The notes under the pieces are model-generated. The model was not told the DNA's origin, ran no database searches, and saw only the letters and a program-made list of their open reading frames with translations. This document shows, piece by piece, positions 13,835 to 27,900 of a DNA stretch of 64,000 nucleotides. Location: positions 74,972,155 through 75,036,154 of the forward strand of contig NC_134982.1 in NCBI RefSeq assembly GCF_965638725.1, read 5' to 3'. The number at the start of each line of letters is the position of its first letter. The stretch's first letter is position 1. The translations under genes were made by a program, and so were the position numbers. Source of the stretch: Aptenodytes patagonicus (Eukaryota > Chordata > Aves > Sphenisciformes > Spheniscidae).

Positions 13835-14108
13835 CTGGCCTTCCAGGCACTGGGACTAGACATTCATAAGCTTTTTAGCTGTGTAGAGCAGTTAACAGAA
13901 GCTCATATTTGTGCTACTTTGTTATTTCCACAAAGTAATAATTTGCATTCATGTAATGTAGATTTATTTTCTTTATAACAACGACAAATGAGTCCTCTAA
14001 CGTGAATTGCATGGTGTGTCCTGTCTCCTCCTCCACCCACCTCTCATGTTTTAAAATTCTGTTTGTGCAGAATTGCTGTCTTATGAGTGCCGCAATTTCT
14101 CCCCTTTT

Positions 14109-14134
14109 ATTCATTAAATGCATTCATTAAATGC
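14109..14134. repeat. 13-bp tandem duplication
   Basis: The unit ATTCATTAAATGC occurs twice head to tail, at 14109-14121 and 14122-14134, with no mismatch. Confidence 0.9.
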
Positions 14135-17100
14135 AGTCTGATACCTGTGCTTGAACTGAGTTCCTAATTTAATGAGTCTTCTTTAAAATACCTGCAAATC
14201 AGGAACACATATTTGTATGAAGTTGTCAGGTAACCTTGCAATCTGAGTCTTTTAATAGCAGATTTCTTGTAAGTGATTTGCTTTTGAAAGTGGTATGTTT
14301 ACAATATATTATTTAATAACTTGAATAAATCTTTCATTTATGACTAAATTCAGGCACCAGATTAATTTTTTGCATAACTCCACAGGTTTCAGTGATGGAT
14401 TGGCCTAGAGAGCTTGTAAGAATCCTGCTCAGCTTTATTGCTTTAGTACATCTTGGAAAATGGAAGATCATGTTCAGAAAGCTGTGGTGAAATGAGCTTT
14501 AACATGATAATGCAATTGCAATTACTTCAGACATCTTGTTTTTCTTCTGTGCTGTTATCACGAAAAGAACAACTATGCAAGAGTAACAGGGATATCAGTG
14601 GAAAAGGTCCTTCTAATTGCTGTTGCTTTGCTGCGATGCAGACATGCCTGTAAATGGTTACTGAGCTGAGCCTGCTGTGGAATTCCACCTGCTAATTCAT
14701 CTGATCTTCTGCCTTGTAAAGCAATTACAGGATACACCAGCTTTCTGCTTACATGGCACAGCTGCCTGAGATGTCACAACCAGCATGCTTTGTGTTGGCT
14801 TTATTTAAAGTATAATACCTATGTCTGAGGAGGTTATGATATAATTTGAAGTATATATGTTGGTGGCAAAGAGCTTCTTTCCTTTCCAAGAACATGTTAG
14901 GGGCATTCTGAGTGCTTATTTTACCAGTGCTGAGTACTCATTTTTTTAAATAAATCAATTCTCTCAGTTAATCCCATTTTTCAGTTTCTCCTTTCCTCCA
15001 GCTGATTCCTTATTCTTTGTGTGTGCTGTGCAGTCGGTGGATGCTCACCAGTCTATGCCATGTTAAGTTTCACATAGGTAGTGTCTTTCCTTTCCTGTTG
15101 CACCAAAAGATGGTTTCAGATTTGCCTTACCTACTGCATTATAAAGAAAATGCCTATGGTTCACTGGCACTTGGTGTACTCAAGCAAACGGAGTGGACAG
15201 GGTCCCAGAAGCTGTCTTTAACCTACTACCTAACTGAAAAATAGAAACTACTACCTCACTGCTGCACTCAAAAGGGAGTAAATTTGAAAAGTATTTTGAC
15301 TAACAGCTGCACACTTAGCACAAGGAAACTCATGATGGAAGAAATGATGTTTGTGAAGAGCAGGTATGTGCCCCAGCTGGCATGTGAGCCTAGTCATTGT
15401 ATGAAACACCAGGGAAGGAAGCCAACCATTAGCCGTGCCACAGTAGAGATGGACATCACGTGGAGCTCTTTGTAATGTGGCAAGAAAGATACCTCAAAAC
15501 AACATAGAAATCTTGAATCAATACTATGGGAAAAATACTTTCTTACTTGTTTCCACATATTGTTTTCTTGAAGTTGCTGCAAAATGTACAGTCTGAGAAG
15601 CCAGCAGTGAGATTCTCTTGCGAGCCAGCTCTAGGCCAGAGACTTGCTGGATACAAGCCCGCAAGATATAGCCCCAGCTGACATGAAAGCTACTCGTGTT
15701 GGATGTGCTGACCCATTGTATGCACCACATTGCAGTTGGTCTGTGAATTTGAAGTGTTGCCCTTTTAATAAGAATGACAATGATAAAATCTTGTCTTTTT
15801 CTGTATGTGCCAAGCATCACAGGGAACTCCTACAGACTGATAAACGTCCTTCCCATAACAGAGGTGCTGCCAGCCAGGAAAAATAAATATGCATAGACAC
15901 TCTTCTTCCTCAAATGGATTGATGAAGATTTGCAAATAACATACATAGCAGTTCTTTGGAAGAGCCAGATATCAGGGGGAAGATTTTATGGGTGGCAGAA
16001 AACAGAATAGAAATGCATGGATAATTAAAGGCAAGAGTTTACTGCTGGTGTTTGCCTTGTGAGTATTAGGGGAAGACAAAAGGTTGCCCGTTACCTGCAG
16101 TTATTACTAGATAGGGTTCTCAGCCACAACAAACCACTCCCCTTTTAAACATATATGATTATGCCTCACAGACAGAATGTGGTCTACAAACCTGGATGTG
16201 AAGAGGCTTAGTGTAGTCCGTGATCCAAAGCCAATTAAAGTCAATGTGGATCTCAAGTAAAATCAAAGTACTGAATCTTGCTTACCGTTTATGACTGAAC
16301 CGAAGTTCTACAATGACTGAATTATTCCTAGCCCTTTCTCTTTATGATGAAGTACTGGTAAGCTATGAGAGCATTAATGGACTAATTCTCTTTCAAATTA
16401 TTCAGCCCTCTAGAGCCAATGTAGGACCTGAGCATTTTCACCCAATCACCTTGCATTAAATTGGAGGGAAAAATGGCTGTATTAGCCAAACTGCTTAATG
16501 TTTCTCAGGCTAAGAAACAGCTTTATTTCCAGACATCTAAGTTGCAGCTTTGCTAAAACAATTGATTTATTTTTTTTAATAGCACTCACAAAACATGAAA
16601 CAAAAACCCAGTGTGGCCTCCCAGAACTGCATTACAGATTGCTGTGAAATTCCTAATTGGGAGAAAACCCCTGGCTTTGTAGAGTAAAGAAACAGGCTGT
16701 TTTGTGCTGATGAAATCCCTCCAGGATTCTGAAGGGCACCACCTCATTTTTTTGCATACATATTATGTCCTCCTACTGATTCCATTAGTGATTCATGGAA
16801 ATTATACCTATTAAACACAAAAATATTCATGGATCTGGTTGCTGACATGAATATATTGGTTACAAAGACACTAAGATACCAGTTGTAAATTGAATGAGAC
16901 TTTATTGTGCAAAGTTAAAACATGGTAATAGGATGGTATTTTCTCTGGACTTTTGAATCCCTGCAAGGTAAAATTATTTCTTTTAGAAAATAGAACATAC
17001 TGGTTTAATGTGTTTTGCTGTGATAGTAAATGACAGAGGAGCAGATTTCCTAGCTAATATAAACAACGCAGATCTGTAGGGTGCAATTGGTTTCCATCAT

Positions 17101-20040
17101 TTCACATGAGCTGGGGATATGTTCCTTTGTATCCATAATCAGTGTATGCAGATATTTGCAGCCTGGCATCTGCAGCCTGGGCTCTGAGCAGAATACCAGC
17201 AGCATCTCTTATTTGCAGAGTAGCGCAAAGGGCATGTGAGACTGTAAAAGAAAGGATGCGAAGAAAGCATTAAAGTATTAATACAGTAAGCTCTTGTCAG
17301 GCCTAGTAAAAATTGATAGAGGGTAAGTGAGATTATAGCAGGAAGTTTGAGTAAGCAACATTGTACATTGAATCTGCTAAGAGACATCTGCATAGCTGGG
17401 AACCATGACTGATACCTCCTTCCCCACCTGCTGGGAAGATCTTCTGTTTTAGTTTGTCACTCTTGGCTCAGCTCTGTGTGTTGATGTTATAGCAGGGCTA
17501 GCAAGGTGACCTTGGTTCCCAGATTGACTGGGTGTCTACACCTGGGATTTCAAACATTGCAGCAAAGCACATTCCTCATTTTTCATTTTTGGGGCTGGAG
17601 TCCATTGCAGAAGTAGAGATTCACAGAAAAAGCCATCCTCATAGTATCTCGGTTGCCTGCTGTAATTACAGCTGCATGATCTTCTCTAATCTAAAGATGG
17701 CATGGGAAACATTCTGCTAGCACGAAAGATTGGTCTTGCGGTCATTGAAAATTAGACTCAAGACACTTAACCAAACCGAAAATGCTGAATTTTGCAAAGC
17801 TCAAGACAAATATTTGGAGAATTATTAAACAGATGAGAGCCTCCTGCTGATAAATGGGGTGTTCCTTTATATAGCATATATCACACCTTCTCTGGACTTA
17901 CTTCTATGATTCTTGGCAGTGCAAAACTAAATAAACTGAAATAATGAAAGTGACACAGAAACAGATTTGCATTACATGGCACAACAGTAAAGCTAAGCCT
18001 ATCATATGTGACAGCGACAGTGAGATTGGATGCTGGGATACTGGCTTACCTTGCTCATACATCCTGACACATGCCTGTGGTTGTTCAGTTCTGCTGACCT
18101 TGTTTATAAGAAACTGCTGCCTGAGCTACCGATTTTCCAGCAGTACATCTCGAGAGAAGTGTGTAGCTAGATTATACCAAATCATTAACTGCAATCAAAG
18201 GTATCATCAGTTTTCTGCACTAAGCATAATATTCTTACTGAAAGGGCTCTCCCAAGGAAGAAGATGGCTAGAGCAAAGTCCTACACATCTGTACCACAGC
18301 TGTAAATGAAAACCAGCAGATGTGGATTTTGCATATCTTGACCACTCCTTTTAGCAGGGCATTGGATCCACCTATCACACCAGATAGCTAGAGGTGACTG
18401 TTGGTGCCTAAATTGTGATTACATTTAATGTTTTTACTCAGGGGAAGGAGTGCAATATTACAGCAGAACAGCTTTCTAGATCTTCCCCATCTCTGAAGTT
18501 ACCTATAGGAAAACAGCTTCTGTTCAGGCTTTTGTTTGGCTTGGGGGTTTTGCCCTATTTATTTGGTGGCAGAGATTGGTGTTTATAATTAGGCTTCAGT
18601 ATTTTCATTCTGAAGAGACCAGAGGTTTGAGAGACAATGTGCTCATATATCATATGTAGAGCTACTCTGACGTCTTGGTGGAGGAATTACTGAGATACAC
18701 ACAGGAAAACAAAGTATTTTAAACAGGAAGAAAGTGAATATACACTAGTATCTGTGGAACATCTTCTCCTACATTAATTATACATTTAAATTTCATCTTG
18801 AAGATCTTGCTGAGCTTTCCAAGTTGAGGATTTGTACTGTTTGACACAGCTTCGATATAATCCAAATCTCTGAATGCAGTTCTATAAACTTTCTAGCTTG
18901 CTCTTCTTTTCTAAATATTAGCTGTAAAAAATGTTTCATTTTGTGTGAGTACTTTTCTTCATGCACATGGATTATTTTTCACATCCTTTTTTCTCTATTC
19001 ATCATTTTTATTAGCCTTCTGTTCCATGTGTTCAGAGTGTTGCTGCTCCAGCTCTATCTTAAAATCTGGAGCTTGACTCTGCTTTCAGAAAGTCCAGAGG
19101 AATTTTTTTATTAAAGCTCATGAATATGTGATAATGGATTCCTTTCTTTGTGGATGTATTTAATTTGCATTCAGAGTCCTTATTATGTTAGATAAATATG
19201 TTCAAGCAATCTAACTTCCCACGTGTTTGCTCCTCAGAAGTAACTACCCTGAAATACTGATAACACCAGAGGTGAATGGTACTGTCTTTCTGTCTTACAG
19301 ACCAAGACTTTATCTTCTCTCCTTTCATCCCAGTGATAATTGCTTATCAACAGAAGCACGCTTCCTGGTGTGACTCTGAAGTCACCAAGTTTGTGGTCCC
19401 CAGCAAAGACATATTAGTAGCTGGGTCCAGTGTATCAATCATAGTGGTTTTAATAGAAAGTGGATGATGAGGAAATATTGTATATGGTTGATTGTGGTGT
19501 CTGAGGTTGATTAACCCCTTTCATGGGCTTGTTTCTCACTCCTTTGAACCCCTTCCCACTCTGACTCTGGTATGCTGATGACAACATGGGGAGAAACAAT
19601 AAGAAATATTTTTAATGGAAACAAAAAAATAAATATTGCATTCTTCATTTTTCCTGTAAGAATGCTTCTAACTGCAGTGGAGCTTTCACCCCTTCACAGG
19701 ATCAAAGGCACAAAGATAAGAAACATCGGAGTACATGTGGTTCATGTTAATAAAAATGCCCTTATAGCATTGCGTGCAGCAAAAGCAAGAGCAGCACTGG
19801 CTTTGGTGGAACAAAACAACAAGCTTCCAGTTCAGACATAATCATGAGATTTAGACTGTGTTTTGCAAATGGCAACAACACTTGCATTTCACCGTAATGA
19901 TACCAAAGGAATTGTTGTTGTGTCAGTACAGGAAACAGAAGGTTTCTTGGAAATTAAAGTGGCTGGGGATGGGAAGGGGATCTTTCTTTCCCCATTCCTC
20001 AGTTAACCCCTACTTAAAGTCAACCAGTCCTAACCAGTAG

Positions 20041-20390
20041 CCATGGTACCTCGCACGGAAGCTCAGCCTTGGGGAAGCTTGCAGCACAAGGGGGAACTGC
20101 GTCTCCTCCCTGTCCCGCACCCCTCTGCAGTCGGGCATTCCTTCCCTAACTCCCAGCTGGCTGCAGCAGCTCTGGTCTGCCCCCACCACATGAGGGCAGA
20201 GAGAGTCAGGACCCCAGCACCATTCAGGGAGGAGACGCTGGATGGAGGTGGACAGCACACAGGGCATAGGCTGGCAACACAATACCATTTGCATACGTGA
20301 GGTTGGTGATACCAGTGCAGACGGCACTGTACACACACTGAACTGCGGTACCAGTCTACAGTCCATCGCCAGGTGCATGGCACAACATGC
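20041..20390. other. GC-rich, CpG-richer patch of unknown origin
   Basis: About 350 bases are clearly richer in G+C than the flanks and hold around nine CpG dinucleotides. Open frames run on both strands (122 codons on the minus strand, 20010-20378; 85 on the plus strand, 20043-20300), but GC-rich DNA lacks stop codons by chance and neither product is recognisable. It could be an unfamiliar LTR, an exapted regulatory element or a non-coding exon. Confidence 0.35.
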
Positions 20391-22919
20391 TGAGCAGAGA
20401 GAAAGAGTAATTTTTATGTGAGTTACGGGATTGTAAAGAGGCAGCAGCTAACACTTAGCTGGCAGCTAAAAGGCTCTCAGCAGTTCATGCTCTCATGGCA
20501 AGAGGCTGCCAGTTCCCAAAGGGCTTACAGATCAATTACACAAATGAGGAGAGCGGTGAGAGGAAGGCAGTGTTGAAGAACTGAGAATGAACCAAGACCA
20601 AGAACTGAGAATGATTCTGACCCAAGTGGAGCATCAGTGACAGAGGCCAGGTACGTGCCTGCATTTCCTGAATCCCAGCCTGAGCCTTAAAACCTTTCTG
20701 CACATGCCAGTGGCCTTGCTATGAGACTCCATATTTTTTCCCAATCTGCAAAGATTTGCTGTTTAATGAAAAGGATTAACATATTTTTCCTTCTGTTTGA
20801 ATTATAGATTTTGCCATAAACATTCTGCTGTTAAACAATATTTTTCTTCCTTTTTTTGTTTAATTTAGCTAAGGTGGTAAGTCCTATTTTATGCATGGGT
20901 TATTATTGAGTTGTATAGAATAGGAATACTTTGTCCAACAGAGTAATCAATTAAGTGTTGAACCCGGAGAAATGCAGTATCTTTCATCTCTTTCCTTCTC
21001 TTCTGAGCTTTTTACATTTTAAAAGAAAAGACATTCTTTTCTCTCTAGCTTTCTTTTTCCCCCAGCTGCTCTATTTTTTGGTCATAGCCTCTCCTGTGTT
21101 ACTATGGTTTTGCTTTAATTTTATTCCCCCCTCCCTCTTTTTTCTTCCCTTTGCTATTTTGTTCTCCTGTTGCATCCTGTTGCTTCTTAGCATAGAGCTT
21201 CATTCTTGCAGGAGGATTGCCTCCTGCAGGCAGTGACCTGTCCTTCCCTGTGGCTTGGTCCCTCCCCACAGTTCTGCTCTAGTGAAGGCCATGGAAATCT
21301 GCCTGATCTTTGAAACACAGCACCACTGAGAGGTTGTCAATCATGTCTTACTGTGTGCATGTTGACTGGAGCAGCAAAGCAAAAGAAAGGAAAAGGAAAG
21401 GAAAAAAAAAGTCTCTAGGAACTATGCTTCTGAGCCTGATGTTTGTAAACCAATTCCTCTGCATCAAGGCTAACAGTTTTCTTTGCAATGTTAAAGTTGA
21501 TTCCCAGAGAGATTCCTTTTTAGTGTGTTGGTTTCAGGCTCCATGGTATGCTCATAGCACGTGAGGCCTTGTGCTAACCCTTACGCTCACCCAGTTGCTG
21601 AGATTTCATCCTATTCTTTATTGCCTTATATTATTCTTATTCAGTGTTATGACCTGAATTTTACTTGTATTTGATAGTATTGCAGTTAAAATATTCTTCC
21701 TAAATGTCTCAGGATTAGTGAAGCATGAATGTCAACAATGAGCTGAGAGCACAGCTTCAGCCAAGGTAGGGGAGGTTGCACCAGGTTGTTTGTTTGTATC
21801 ATAATACATTGGATGCATTGATTTAAACAAAGGACGGTGTCACAACAGCATGCTATGTTATGAATATCCATCAGGAGCAGAACAATCCATGGCCAGAGCC
21901 ATATGGCCATGGCTCTAAGTTAACCACCATCAAGCAAAGTAGGTAATACAGTTTTGCATAATGTTCATTTCTGGTCCATCCCAAAGAGGAAAAGGAATTA
22001 ATGGCAAGAAAAGCTTTGCAAGAATGAAGGAAGATTCGTAGCATGTGGGCTTTTTAGGTCTATTGATGGAGGAACGGTAGTAGTCTTTGGGTTTGCTTTG
22101 GTCAGGGTTGGTCAGTAGCATCTCTCTACATTATAGAAAGAAGAAAGAAGATAATCCCTTTGTATGGGTAATGCATCCTCTCTGCTTCCTTGCTCTGGCA
22201 ACTTAAAGAAATCAAGGTCAAGATGAGCCTGAAAGAATGTGTTCTCCAATTTTCCTTTCTTTTCTCAGACAATGGTTGACAATTTTCTTAAATAATAGTG
22301 ATTTCTTAAATATTTCAGTATTCCTATTTTGCCTGAGAACCATCTGCTGCATAAAGTCAGTACTGAAATCCTGACAGCATTCATTAAGCACTTATCTCCA
22401 TTGCATTTCACTATTGTGCATGTATTAAAGAGCACCAAGAGGGCAACCAAGAGTAGTGATAAAAACCTATTGTGTTTTTTGCTTTTATAGCCATGGCATT
22501 AAACTGTACTGCCGTGCAGATTTAAAGGGCTCTAATGTTTCAGAAGGAGTCGGTCCTTGAATCTTGAAAAATTCATGCTGAATTTCTTCAGAATTTCCAC
22601 AGCAAACTAAGTGTGAAAAATGGGACTTTGTTAGTGAAAATTAGGAGATTTTTCCAGTGGTTGAAGTACAGTATATAAGTAAGAGTCATCACTCATGAGG
22701 ACAAATGAACCAAATATCTTCTCAGGCCTGGTATCAAAGACCTGAAACTCTAAAACCAGATGACCATAGAAAAGTGGGGGGTGAAAAAAAGAAAACCCCT
22801 TCTGTTGAAGTATTTTTGAAAAAACAATCTCAAGAACATAATTTGCTTCATAAATAACATACATATATTTTCAAATGTCCTGTAAGAAGAAAACTTTCAG
22901 CGAAACTTACAAATGTTGC

Positions 22920-22932
22920 TTTTTTTTTTTTT
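22920..22932. repeat. poly(T) run, 13 T
   Basis: Thirteen consecutive T in otherwise unremarkable sequence. Confidence 0.85.
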
Positions 22933-23815
22933 CTTTGGTGGGATCTAGAGTTCTGTTGTGTTATATTGCAATGCTTTTCTGTAGCTTCATCTTTCTGGCA
23001 GAACTATTTCTATCACAGTGTAATGTAATTTATTATTCTTATAAAATAAACCCTCTCTTTTCAGGAAGAGATAGTGATGCATCACAGAGGGAAGCACTCC
23101 AGCTTGTAGAAATCCCGGCTCACAGAAGTAGGATATAGCCATAGTGTAATTCCAGTGAGGCACCATCGTGCCTAGGCATTTTGGGCACCAGTCAAAATGC
23201 CAAAGGTCTGGGGGGAAGAGGGGTGTGTTTTTTGTTGTTTGGAGGGGGGTTTTGGCTCTTGGTGTTTTATTTCTTTTTCACTAGAGAAAAAGAGAATTCT
23301 TTCCTAGGGCAAAAATAGACCAAATACAACCTGTGAATAAAAGATTTGTTTTTGTGAAGCTGTAGTTTATAAAAAGCAAGTTAGAGAGAGGTATCTGCTA
23401 TTATATGAAACTGGCAACACTACATTCAAAAAGCAAACATCATTATTTTTCTTTCAGTAGCAGAAGAAAGATAGATGCTCAATGGCTGTGGTTGCATAGA
23501 GAGGCACCTAAAATGGGGAAAGAGTGCAACACTGGGTGAGCACTGCTCCCAGTAATGCCAATAATAAAAATCTTATTTATTTGAATGTGAAAATGAGCTC
23601 TTTAAAAGGAACATGCTACAGTCTTTTACAGCTGCTTAAAGGGTCCCTAAATCTGCATCTGAAATACTGCAAAATCTGTCCCTTCCCAAAAATGAGCTTT
23701 TAAATCAAACCATATTTGACTCAATTGTTTTAAAAGACAAGGATAGAAAAAAATGAGAAGCAAAAATATGGTCCCTTAATGTATTTGTCTTAGCCAGCCA
23801 GTACTGAAAGAATAG

Positions 23816-23853
23816 CATCTGTGCCTTTTTCAATCATCTGTGCCTTTTTCAAT
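23816..23853. repeat. 19-bp perfect tandem duplication
   Basis: The unit CATCTGTGCCTTTTTCAAT is present twice without mismatch (23816-23834, 23835-23853), indicating a recent local duplication. Confidence 0.95.
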
Positions 23854-24867
23854 AATTGCTGCATTATTCAGTTTGATGCACCCGGTGCGATGAACACTAC
23901 AGAAAACTTCCTGGCTTTTGATTGAGAACTGTGTGGTCTCAGAAAGCCTGCAGTCTCAAAAAACACTTGCCAAGGACATACCTGGTTTATTTAATGAACA
24001 GGAAACAGTGCAGTTGACTAGTACTGACCTTGCCTGCAGGTACCACATCCCTGAAAGACTGCGAGGGAAAAGTAATGGACAGTACAATGAAGTGATGCAC
24101 AGCTGGGCAGATGATACTGCGAAGAACAGTTGCCTGATTTGGTAGTGCTGTATTTTCTTTGGACAGGTTTATGAAGTGTGTTTGTACCTTCCAGCAAGAC
24201 TTGGGAGCGCCGCTGCTGCCGTAGGTTAGCAGGGACACCTAGTGGCTTTGGTAAATTAAACTGGGATTGCTTCTGCCACCTTCTGATAAACTCGCAAGGT
24301 TTTTGAGGAAAGGCTCTCGGTGCCTCTCTTCTTCAGTGTTATCTCTCAAAGCATTTTGCACCAAAACGCTTCTCTGTACTTTTTTTCTCGATTCTATGAA
24401 GCAGGGAGAAAAACGCATGTGTGCTTTAAGTATTGTGACAGACTTTCAGGAGAAGAAAGAGGGTTGTTGATTATTGCATGACTGCTGTAATCAGGGTTTG
24501 CAGAAACAAACAAGCAGGAGGTCACTTAAAATTATGAATTCCACATATCAACTTTATTATTTTATCAGTATTAAAGCAGGGAAATGCTGTTTATGCCTGT
24601 GGTTCTGGTTGTTTAAAGTAAATAATTTTAAATATAATGCAAATAGTTCTTTTCTTTTGTCACATAGGTATTAGCATAACCACATTTTTTTGTCTTCTGG
24701 GACTAAATAATTCCCACTAAATCAATAATGCTTATGAAAGTGAGACACTTAAATGACACTTGAGGAATCTTTACATGTAAAATGCTTTTCCTGTAAAGCC
24801 ACAGGTCAACTTCTAGGTGAAATTTAAACCTATATATAACCAGTGTACAAGGTCACCTTGTACTGCA

Positions 24868-24962
24868 GCAGATAACAGCAGCCATACCAGCTTAGGCAGG
24901 GATTCATCTAGCCCAATATTATGTCTCATTTGTTGATGGCAGCAACACCAGAAGTGTCCCAG
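24868..24962 (-). mobile_element. ancient CR1-type LINE 3'-end remnant
   Basis: The plus strand contains CAGCCATACCAGCT, then CATCTAGCCCA...TGTCTC, then a diverged GGCAGCAACACCAGA. This matches, by eye and from memory, the conserved 3' terminal region of old amniote CR1 elements, common in turtles and crocodilians, read on the reverse strand. The match is diverged and only about 95 bases long, so this would be an old fossil insertion. Boundaries are approximate and a RepeatMasker-type search is needed to name the subfamily. Confidence 0.5.
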
Positions 24963-27900
24963 TGATAAATGTGAGCAAGCCGGACTTTGGCAGGGTCCTG
25001 TCTGGCTCCTGAAGAAACCGGGAAAAAACAAAGGTGTCAGAAGGTTAGCACGGTTCACCAAGCACAAAACATGGCTCGCTGTGTCGAGGTGCTGCTCTGC
25101 ACTGGTGCTGCACCCCATGCTTACCACCTTTGCAGACACCAGCAGCCACTGCGGCTGCCAGCACAGAGCAGCGTTACACAGCCATTTTGGCAAAGGCTCC
25201 TTAAGAGTTTCCAGGAGGGCATCAAGATAGTAAAGAAAAAACAGGATAGGTGGCCCAAACCTGGTGGTGCAGAGTTTAGAATCGAATTGCAGGGGAGCTG
25301 GTCCCTTCAGTCAAGAGCTTTAAAGTGAATGGTGTTACATAGAAGAGAAAAAAATAGCTCACAGGCTTTTAAATCAAAAAGCAGAAACAGGGGCTGATCC
25401 CATGCGCTTGGAACAGGAAAGACCTGTCGAGATCCTATGTAGATGAATTTCGAACAAACAATTTTTCTCAGCAGATAGTGTTCTCTGTACTGATGTTTTA
25501 GGGGTTTGCTCCTGTGCCACATTCAGTAATGATACACAGTCATTCATATGTTATTAGAGAAGTCTGAGGCCATCCTTTTCCACACAAAGTACCTTACTTG
25601 AAACAGAAATAGTCTACAGAAGTTATCCTCCCATAATGTCATTGATTATAACAGCTAGACATGACATAGACGGTAGTTGATGGCAAGCCTTGTTACAAAA
25701 TCTGTTTCCACAGATGACAACAGACTTGTTAGCTGTGATTTTCCCTCCTCTGGTTTCATCAGATGACGTAACACAGACCCTCTGAATCTTCTTCTTTCTG
25801 CATATGTATATTAATGCTAGATTGAATAAATTATAAGCATCCTCCGATTTCAAACAGCTGAATACTGAATAGACCTGCCTTGGACAGGTTTCAAGATAGT
25901 TGACTTTCGCTGATCCTCGTAAGCACGTGATTTCCTTTTACATTTTTTCAGCATCACAGTATCTTGTTATACAGCTTCTTAAAGATCTATGCACCATTCC
26001 ACATGAGGGAGCGAGGTTTTTCTCCCAGCTTTGGTCCAAAACTTCCCCAAGTCACTTGAAAATTTACCACTGACATTAATTATCTTCTGATTAAACCTCA
26101 GTTTTTGCTGCCTTCCATGGTTGTGTTCTCAACTTAGTTTTACTGTGTTGGAGTAGGATGAAGAAGGGCTCCACATATCATCAGTTAACCAATGACTAGA
26201 GTTTAAGAAACACTACTGCAAAGTGCTAGTATTGTAATATTGTACAAAGACACTATCCTGTCTCATGAATAGTGGCTCTTTGTTCCTTGTCTCTCCCACA
26301 AGGTGCTCTGAAAGGAGGCCTGAGAGTAAGCACTTGGGAAAGAGATTGCTAAAAGTTTTGTACTCTCATTTCTTGCTCTGCCTACACCCAGAACCATTTT
26401 TAAATTCTGCATTTTTCAAATTGCAATGAATATGCTTCTTTCTTTACATATTCTGTTAGCAGTATTTTACTCCTATCTTTATTTTAAATATGAAGAAGGT
26501 TCACTATGCTACTGCACCATTACTATACAGAAATACATAGTTCATAAAATTCTGGATTTTTGTGTCTAAATTTTGCTTTAGGGCTTTATATATTTATTAA
26601 GATAATAAAAAGTTTTAAAGAAAGGAATGTTTTCAATTCTTCTTGGCAGTATTCCTAGTTCTTACACAAGCATTACCTACCTTTTGCTGAAGTTGTCATT
26701 ACTAACGTGGCTTGATTCTGGTTTTACTGCGCTGTATGAGAGTCAAAAGTTGTTCTAGATATCATTGCCAAATAATGAATGGCTTCTTTGAATTAAAAAT
26801 TTAATTTGCTAGACTTAGACTGGAGAAAACAAAATCCAATATCATAGTTGTTTTGAGATTTCTTTATTCTCTTCAGCCTGAAGGACTCATTTATTTGCTT
26901 GCTTTACGCTCATTTTTTTCCATTTGCCTTAAAACTTTTCAGTCTCACCAGTTGTTTAAAGAGACTTTGAAGTCACATGAGAACCAGGGTGAATATATGT
27001 ATGGAAATACTTATTCATCAGTGTCTTGGTAAGTTAAAAATAAAGGTATTCCAAGTAGTATAGCTACTGTTTTGAGAAATAGGGTCTAAATCAGAGCTGA
27101 GAATGATGTATTCAGCATTTCCTCAAACGGCACATGCATTTTCATGCAGATATAGGTATATGTTTCCAGATAATTTGTCATGTAACAGAGATACCCAAAT
27201 ATATTTGAGATTTTTTTTGTACCGTTTCTGGAATTTATGGCAGGGAACAGGTATTCCTGTTCGTATATTAACAGTATGTTTCAAGTAGAATATGATAGAA
27301 GGAAAAGGATATAAATTATATACCAATTTTACCCAGCAGGGGAGTGGAGTGCTGAAAAGACCAATGAAATGGAAGTGTGAAGTGCTGACCTCTAATACTA
27401 CCTTAATTAAAATTGTTTCTGCTAAAGTCCTTGCAATTCCAGGAGCTGACTGCCATAGACACTTCACACTTCATATTGTGCAAGTGTAATTTAAAATTTG
27501 AGACAAGGGAGCAGTTATCATGTCCACTGGAAAAGCTACAAATCACACAAGTACAAAAAGCAGTATATCACCTTGGCAAATTAAGGTGGTAGCATGCAAG
27601 ATTGGCTTTTTGGGTCTCTGTTACAGATGCTTAGTCAATTTTATTGATAATACCTCAGACTAGCAAGTGCAGTACATACTTATACCCGTCTAAAAACAGT
27701 TCCTGAACACATGGCAAATGCTCTGCCCGAACAACCAGCTAGCACCAGATGGCATGGCAGGACACTGTCTAAAACTTTTATGAAATAAAACTGCAAAGAT
27801 TTGCTTTTCTGCAAAGAAGGACATACCTAAAACTCCTCAATTAAATTCAGAAAAATACCTAATTTGTAAGGTGCTCCTTAGCAATAGAAGTCTTGTTCGA

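Larger units (their letters stand above)
13835..24867. other. LINGO2 intron, no gene seen
   Basis: AT-rich sequence with chance frames. It contains short duplications (14109-14134, 23816-23853), a purine-rich tract near 21384-21411, a T run at 22920-22932 and one GC-rich patch at about 20041-20390 described separately. I recognised no exon, RNA gene or complete transposon. Confidence 0.45.

Noticed and set aside
17944..18309. 121-codon plus-strand open frame
   Set aside because: No domain, signal peptide or repeat structure; likely chance.
19276..19467. Frame containing FSPFIPVIIAYQ, which briefly suggested a fragment of a known domain
   Set aside because: The resemblance is a few residues only and does not extend on either side.
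24813..25193. 126-codon minus-strand open frame
   Set aside because: Overlaps the probable CR1 remnant and has no coherent domain.
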